The notes under the pieces are model-generated. The model had not been told where the DNA came from. It saw nothing but the letters and a program-made list of their open reading frames with translations, and ran no database searches. Source: Saprospiraceae bacterium (lineage in GTDB: Bacteria; Bacteroidota; Bacteroidia; Chitinophagales; Saprospiraceae). Taken from it: 64,000 nt of DNA. The DNA lies in contig JAHBTW010000005.1 of the NCBI GenBank assembly GCA_019638385.1, positions 1 through 64,000 of the forward strand, in the 5' to 3' direction. The stretch's first letter is position 1; each line of letters opens with the position of its first letter. The translations under genes were made by a program, and so were the position numbers. This document shows positions 59,685-64,000 of the stretch, piece by piece.

Positions 59685-60527
59685 ATGAATATTGTCACCA
59701 AACGGTTTACCAAATGCTATGAGCAACTGCGGGACGACAACCGAGTCCGTTCCGGGAGGCAATTTGCTATTTCATTAGATTACTTACCCCAGAGTTTTTC
59801 CGAAATCATGAACGGCCGCCGCGATGTCACCATTGAATTGCTGCGCAAATCCGTTGAAAAATACAAAATCAACCCGGCCTATCTGCTCTCCGGCGAGGAA
59901 CCGATGTTTTTGCACCACGCCGCTCCGCAAACCATCCGCACCCTCACCCTGCTCACTGCCCACTCCGGCAACGGCTCCCTCATCGCGCATGTGCCGGTAC
60001 ACGCCCAAAACCAATACCTCTCGCAAGCCGGCAATCCCGATTTCATGCAGCAGCTCCCCGTCATGTCGCTGCCCGACCCGAAATTTCACGGCATGAACAT
60101 CCGCTGCTTCGATATGCAGGGCGACAATATGGAGCCGACTCTCTATGAAGGCGACAAAGTGCTGGCCTCCTTTGTACATCCTGCCGACTGGGAAAGCGCC
60201 GTGGCCGATCATCATGTTTTTGTAATCGTCACCCTCTCCGGCGTATTGGTGCGGCGCATCGTCAACAAACTCCACGACCACAAATCGCTGGAGCTGTGGT
60301 CGGACAATACCATTTACGACCCCTTCTCCGCGCCGGTGAAAGAAGTACTCGAAGTGTGGGCCGTGCAGCAGCGCATTAGTTCCTTCCTGCCGCATCCCTC
60401 GCATCGCCGCTCATCAGTAGCCGAAGAAGTGCGGGAAATCCGGCAAACGATGCAACAGCAGGCACAGATCATCGGCCAAATGAAAGGCATAGTGGAGCAA
60501 TTGGCGACGGAAAAGAAAACGCGCTGA
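59685..60527 (+). CDS. HTH/S24 (LexA-like) regulator with a degenerate protease dyad
   Basis: 280 residues. Residues 1-75 form an XRE-like helix-turn-helix (QFAISLDYLPQSFSEIMNGRRDVTIELLRKSVEKYKINPAYLLSGE). Residues 115-225 are an S24 fold: DMQGDNMEPTLYEGDKVLAS and GVLVRRIVNKL. In active members the first motif is GDSMEP and the second carries a catalytic Lys; here the Ser position is Asn148 and the Lys position Arg190. It therefore probably binds DNA without self-cleavage. A coiled-coil-like tail (QTMQQQAQIIGQMKGIVEQL) may aid dimerisation. The next small gene follows 29 bases later. Confidence 0.82.
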   Translation: MNIVTKRFTKCYEQLRDDNRVRSGRQFAISLDYLPQSFSEIMNGRRDVTIELLRKSVEKYKINPAYLLSGEEPMFLHHAAPQTIRTLTLLTAHSGNGSLIAHVPVHAQNQYLSQAGNPDFMQQLPVMSLPDPKFHGMNIRCFDMQGDNMEPTLYEGDKVLASFVHPADWESAVADHHVFVIVTLSGVLVRRIVNKLHDHKSLELWSDNTIYDPFSAPVKEVLEVWAVQQRISSFLPHPSHRRSSVAEEVREIRQTMQQQAQIIGQMKGIVEQLATEKKTR

Positions 60528-60556
60528 GTTGCTTCTTTAAATAAAATTCAAACCAG

Positions 60557-60787
60557 ATGAAAAAGCATAAAATAGCAGGTAAAGTTGTCCATGTGGACGT
60601 AGGTCCCGGTTGCTGGGGCATCGTGGAGGAGAGTGGGCGCGAGTGGCGTCTGGTGAACATGCCCGAACAACTCAAACACCCCCATCACAAAGTGGAAGTG
60701 GTACTGGAAGAAGTGGAAGAAGAATTTGACATCTTCATGTGGGGCACGCCGGCACGGGTTGTGTCGTTCGGTACGATTACTCCGTAG
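60557..60787 (+). CDS. Small protein of unknown function downstream of the S24-like regulator
   Basis: 76 residues, beta-rich and acidic in the second half (EVVLEEVEEEFDIFMWG). The start GKVVHVDVGPGCWGIVEESGREW suggests a small OB- or SH3-like barrel. No family name can be given. Same strand as the regulator and close behind it, so probably co-transcribed. It ends 10 bases before the convergent permease gene. Confidence 0.65.
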   Translation: MKKHKIAGKVVHVDVGPGCWGIVEESGREWRLVNMPEQLKHPHHKVEVVLEEVEEEFDIFMWGTPARVVSFGTITP

Positions 60788-60797
60788 GGCCGCTCGT

Positions 60798-61895
60798 TTA
60801 TTTCTGCGCTTTGCCGATCATATACCAGGCCACGCCCCCAAACAGGAGGTTGGGCAACCATATACCCAGTAGTACCGGAAGCGTTTCGCCGGTAGCAAAA
60901 ACAATCGCAAACCTCGACACCACCACATACAGCCCGCCCAGCCCGATGCCTACTGCCAGGTGTACGCCGATGCCGCCGCGTACTTTGCGCGCTGCCACCG
61001 CCAACCCGATGAGCGTGAGAATGAGTATGGTAAATGCCTCCGCAGTGCGGGTGTGCAACTCGCTTTCGTATTTGCGGGTATTGCCGGCGCCCCGGTCTTT
61101 TTGCTGCTCGATGTAGCGCATGAGTTCCGGGGTTGTCATCATGCTTTGCTGGCCCTGATGATCCACAAAATCACTCGGATGCAGGTTGATGGTGGTATCC
61201 ACCTCCATGCCGCGCCCCATAAAAAGTTCTTCCCGGTCGCCGTCAAAGGTGCGCACCACAAAGTTTTTCAACTGCCAGCGATGCGGCGGTCCGCCGATAT
61301 ATTTGGCCTGGTCGGCCTGCAACAAAAATGCCAATCCGCTCGTATCAAAACGCTCCAGCCGAAAATTGCGGGCCGTACTGTCGGCTTTCCTGAAGTTTTG
61401 CACAAAAATCTTCTCATCGGGCGCCGTAAACATGTGTACGTTTTGGGTGCGGCCCTTGTCGCTGTTTTTGTCAAAATAAGTCTGTTCTACCTCCAGCCGC
61501 AACTTGCTGCTCCAGGGCACGAAGAAGTGCGCGCCCGCCAAATGCAACATCATCAACACTCCCGCGCCGATGAGATAGGGCCGCATGAGCCGTTGAAAAC
61601 TCACTCCTGCATTAAAAACGGAGAGTATCTCCGAATTAACGGCCAGACGGGAAGTAAAGAAAATGACGGCGATAAGCGTATAGAGCGGCCATAGAATCTT
61701 GGCGATGAACACGATAAAACCGGGGTAATAAATGAGCAGCACCTCCCGCATCGTAATCGGCTCGGTGATGATTTTTTCCACCTTCTCGCTGAAATCTATA
61801 AAAACGGAAATCAACGTGAAGATCAACACCGTAAAAAAAAAGGTGCCGAGGAAATTCTTCAGTATGTAACGGTCTAATATTTTAAGCCCTATCAT
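60798..61895 (-). CDS. LptF/LptG family permease (YjgP/YjgQ)
   Basis: 365 residues. Three N-terminal helices (LDRYILKNFLGTFFFTVLIFTLISVFIDF; PGFIVFIAKILWPLYTLIAVIFFTSRLAVNSEILSVF; PYLIGAGVLMMLHLAGAHFFVPW), a large periplasmic jelly-roll domain (about 125-255) and three C-terminal helices. Family hallmark NSEILSVFNAGVS. Part of the ABC machine that pulls lipopolysaccharide from the inner membrane. 19 bases after the PIG-L gene on the same strand, likely an operon. Confidence 0.9.
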   Translation of the reverse strand: MIGLKILDRYILKNFLGTFFFTVLIFTLISVFIDFSEKVEKIITEPITMREVLLIYYPGFIVFIAKILWPLYTLIAVIFFTSRLAVNSEILSVFNAGVSFQRLMRPYLIGAGVLMMLHLAGAHFFVPWSSKLRLEVEQTYFDKNSDKGRTQNVHMFTAPDEKIFVQNFRKADSTARNFRLERFDTSGLAFLLQADQAKYIGGPPHRWQLKNFVVRTFDGDREELFMGRGMEVDTTINLHPSDFVDHQGQQSMMTTPELMRYIEQQKDRGAGNTRKYESELHTRTAEAFTILILTLIGLAVAARKVRGGIGVHLAVGIGLGGLYVVVSRFAIVFATGETLPVLLGIWLPNLLFGGVAWYMIGKAQK

Positions 61896-61914
61896 TTATT
61901 ATTAATTCATCTGT

Positions 61915-64000
61915 TCAATCCGCCCGGTTCCCCAACGCAATCATATTGGCCAACAACCGGTATGCGCCGGGTACGCCGGCGGGCAATTCTCTGAAAAAAG
62001 ACAGCCCGGTATAGACGTAGTATCCCGATCCGTAACGGGCCACTAAAAGGCTGCCGTCTTTGGGCGTTTCGCCGGTGTCGTTGAGGGAAAGTACGGCGTC
62101 GAAGGCTTTGTCCCATTCGCCGGGGAAGTAAAGGCCCCGCTCCTGCACCCAGCCGTCAAAGTCTTTGGCCGTGATTTTGTTGGGCACGTTCAACACCGGA
62201 TGCTGGGGCAACAGGAATCGCACTTCGGCGTCCTCTTCCGCCACGCGGTCGCGGGAAATTTTCATCGGAAAAGGCGCTATTTGGTCTTGCGGCAGCACTA
62301 AGTCGCCGGTGGTGTTGTACTGCACGATGAGGTTGCCGCCCTGCTCCACATACTCCATGAGTTTGGGTTGGTGAAACTTGAGGCGATCCACGGTATTGTA
62401 AGCGCGCACGCCTAGAATCACCGCATCAAAACGGCGCAGGGTTTCAGGAGTGATGTCGGCGTCTTTGAGTTCCGTCACGGTATAGCCGATTTGGCGCAAG
62501 CCGGCCGGCGCTTCGTCGCCTGCGCCCATGATGTAGCCGATTTCGGCGCCTGCTTTGCGCAGATCAATCATGGCGATTTTGGCCCGCGAGCGGCGCAATA
62601 CGGTTTGGGTCGGAATGTGGTCGTAAGCAATGGTCACGATTTCCTGATTGTACGCCTTGCCGCCCACGGTTACTTTCGGCGACAGGTAGCCCTCGCTTTC
62701 GCCGGCAGGCGGAAAAAGCGAAAAGCGCAGCGTCTGTTCTTCCGATTTGAGTTGGAGTTGAAACGACTTGCTCGTCGGCTCCATGCGCCAGCCGCTCGGA
62801 AGCTCCCATTCCACCACGCCCTCCACATTCGGCGCACCGGATTTCAGGGTCAGTTCGATGGTTTTCGGTTCCTGCCCGGCAAACACATACACGCCTTCCC
62901 GGATATTGGCAAACACCGGCGGCGTAATTTCAAAGGGCTGATACACCTCGCCTTTGGCCGGGTCGCCTTTTTTGTGTACCACTTCCGTTTCCCACACAAA
63001 CGGCTGTCCCTCAATGAGCAGATCAAACTGCACCTTCGCGAGGCGGGGCGTTTCGGGCAGTCCGCGCAGGCGCTGATCCTCTACGGTATAGAGGCCGGTT
63101 TCCCAGGGCGTGTTGAGCCAGTAAGCATTGGAGTTGGGAAAATCGGCGGGAATGCGCAGGGTCTTTTTGGTTAGAAATCGCTCGTTGTCGGCCAGCGGGT
63201 GTTGCAGCACCGTGTCGGCGCCGGCGGGAAAGGAGCGGATGCCCCGCAGTTCCATGGCCACCGGAGAGCGGTTGATGATCTCGATGTTGAGCGCGATGTC
63301 GCCGCCGGGCGTTGCCGAAAAATCTGCCGCCACCGCCTCCGCAAACAAACCGGTGCAGGCGGCAATCACCGCTTCTATTTCCTGTTGTTTCACACCTTTC
63401 CAATAGCCGGCGGGCAATGCCTGTATGAGGCGGTACGCCTGCAAGAGTTTCGGGAGAGAGGCATAGGGGCGGTCGAAGCGGTATTCTTTTTCCACATCGG
63501 CGAGCAGCCGGCCGATGGGTTCGCCGCCCGATAGGCGGGTCCAGGTGGTATTGATGCCATCGAAGGGATTGCTGCGATCGGCAGGCATATCGCCTTTGAG
63601 CAGTTCGAGGTATTCGAGTTCCGAACCGCGCGTACCCACGGAGCCGAAGCCCTGACAACGGTGCATGCTGCGGCTTTCGGCGGCCATTTCGGTGTTGGAT
63701 TTTCCTTTCATGGGATAAAACACGCCGAGGTCCATACTGATGAAATTGGACTTGTCGGCCTTTTCAAAATTTTCGCGACTGCGGAAAAACCACCAGGAAG
63801 TATTGAAAAACAAGCGGCGCGGCTGCCAGGGCGATACATGCGCCAACTGTTCGGGAAACGCGTTGCGGTCGGCTGTTTTTTCAAACAACTCAAAAGACAA
63901 CACCGCCGAAGCCGTGTGGTGGCCGTGCGTAGTGCCCGCACTGCGGTGATCGAAGCGGTTGATGATGATGTCGGGCTGCCATTGGCGGATGGCCCATACC
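61915..64000 (-). CDS. PIG-L (LmbE-type) deacetylase with long C-terminal region, 5' end outside the window
   Basis: At least 694 codons, open at the right edge. The first visible residues (IRQWQPDIIINRFDHRSAGTTHGHHTASAVLSFELF) belong to the LmbE fold with its HxxH zinc ligands; the AHPDDE motif lies beyond 64000. Next, large beta-rich regions (e.g. NIEIINRSPVAMELRG; TIELTLKSGAPNVEGVVEWELPSG), and at about 480-660 of the visible part a ThuA/GATase-like end (QIGYTVTELKDADITPETLRRFDAVILGVRAYNT; RYGSGYYVYTGLSFFRELPAGVPGAYRL). Large secreted PIG-L enzymes of this type act on N-acetylated sugars; the substrate is unknown. The internal ATG/TTG starts are not the true start. Confidence 0.85.
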   Translation of the reverse strand, partial: VWAIRQWQPDIIINRFDHRSAGTTHGHHTASAVLSFELFEKTADRNAFPEQLAHVSPWQPRRLFFNTSWWFFRSRENFEKADKSNFISMDLGVFYPMKGKSNTEMAAESRSMHRCQGFGSVGTRGSELEYLELLKGDMPADRSNPFDGINTTWTRLSGGEPIGRLLADVEKEYRFDRPYASLPKLLQAYRLIQALPAGYWKGVKQQEIEAVIAACTGLFAEAVAADFSATPGGDIALNIEIINRSPVAMELRGIRSFPAGADTVLQHPLADNERFLTKKTLRIPADFPNSNAYWLNTPWETGLYTVEDQRLRGLPETPRLAKVQFDLLIEGQPFVWETEVVHKKGDPAKGEVYQPFEITPPVFANIREGVYVFAGQEPKTIELTLKSGAPNVEGVVEWELPSGWRMEPTSKSFQLQLKSEEQTLRFSLFPPAGESEGYLSPKVTVGGKAYNQEIVTIAYDHIPTQTVLRRSRAKIAMIDLRKAGAEIGYIMGAGDEAPAGLRQIGYTVTELKDADITPETLRRFDAVILGVRAYNTVDRLKFHQPKLMEYVEQGGNLIVQYNTTGDLVLPQDQIAPFPMKISRDRVAEEDAEVRFLLPQHPVLNVPNKITAKDFDGWVQERGLYFPGEWDKAFDAVLSLNDTGETPKDGSLLVARYGSGYYVYTGLSFFRELPAGVPGAYRLLANMIALGNRAD

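Overview
The window looks like a chromosome segment from a Bacteroidota bacterium, most likely of the Saprospiria/Lewinella type. Evidence: several secreted proteins end in a type IX secretion sorting domain; many starts are preceded by the Bacteroidota -7 element TAnnTTTG, in two cases with a TTG exactly 20 bases further up; Shine-Dalgarno sequences are weak; and the gene content is typical (Bacteroidota-type ParE, hybrid two-component regulator with propeller, DAHP synthase fused to chorismate mutase, NamZ, DUF1080, RHS/SpvB giant). Housekeeping genes are moderately GC-rich. Toxin-antitoxin pairs, the RHS cluster and the Rpn nuclease look AT-richer by eye. No rRNA, tRNA or CRISPR was recognised.

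Layout. 1-3023: secreted trypsin-like protease with HYR-like repeats, cut by the left edge and frameshifted. 3184-6446: DUF547 lipoprotein, a membrane protein, and a Cys-motif/T9SS protein. 6738-14375: parE, Rpn-type nuclease, GDPD lipoprotein, exonuclease/GIY-YIG fusion, NamZ, KAS III. 14395-15032: PIN toxin-antitoxin pair. 15111-22468: acyltransferase-DUF1080-truA operon, rRNA methyltransferase, metG, 3-hydroxyacyl-CoA dehydrogenase. 22547-36245: a reverse-strand cluster of beta-barrel protein, T9SS surface protein, 3000-residue RHS/SpvB giant and LamG protein. 36294-42263: AraC remnant, membrane AraC regulator and a 1362-residue hybrid two-component regulator. 42496-48728: RNA methyltransferase, small secreted proteins, decaying DUF433/DUF5615 pair, Spo0M-like protein, Tex. 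48739-49565: an ATPase pseudogene. 49693-54271: aromatic amino acid operon with its leader. 54427-64000: barrel protein, folC, AbiE-like pair, RlpA, GT-C glycosyltransferase, S24-like regulator, LptF/G permease and a PIG-L protein cut by the right edge.

The most striking element is the leader of the aromatic operon (prephenate dehydratase, aminotransferase, prephenate dehydrogenase, DAHP synthase/chorismate mutase). Between a good promoter (54241-54271) and pheA lie two tandem attenuators. Each is a short reading frame packed with Phe/Tyr/Trp codons followed by an intrinsic terminator hairpin. In the second, nine bases in the last leader codons are complementary to the 5' arm of the terminator, the layout of ribosome-mediated attenuation.

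A second theme is a set of degenerate 7-base tandem repeat arrays placed at gene edges, touching start codons, spanning a stop codon, and once inside metG. Separate palindromic repeats sit inside the aromatic operon, one pair forming the tail of the aminotransferase. A third theme is decay or sequence error: single-base frameshifts in homopolymer runs (protease, DUF5615 toxin) and a multiply frameshifted ATPase.
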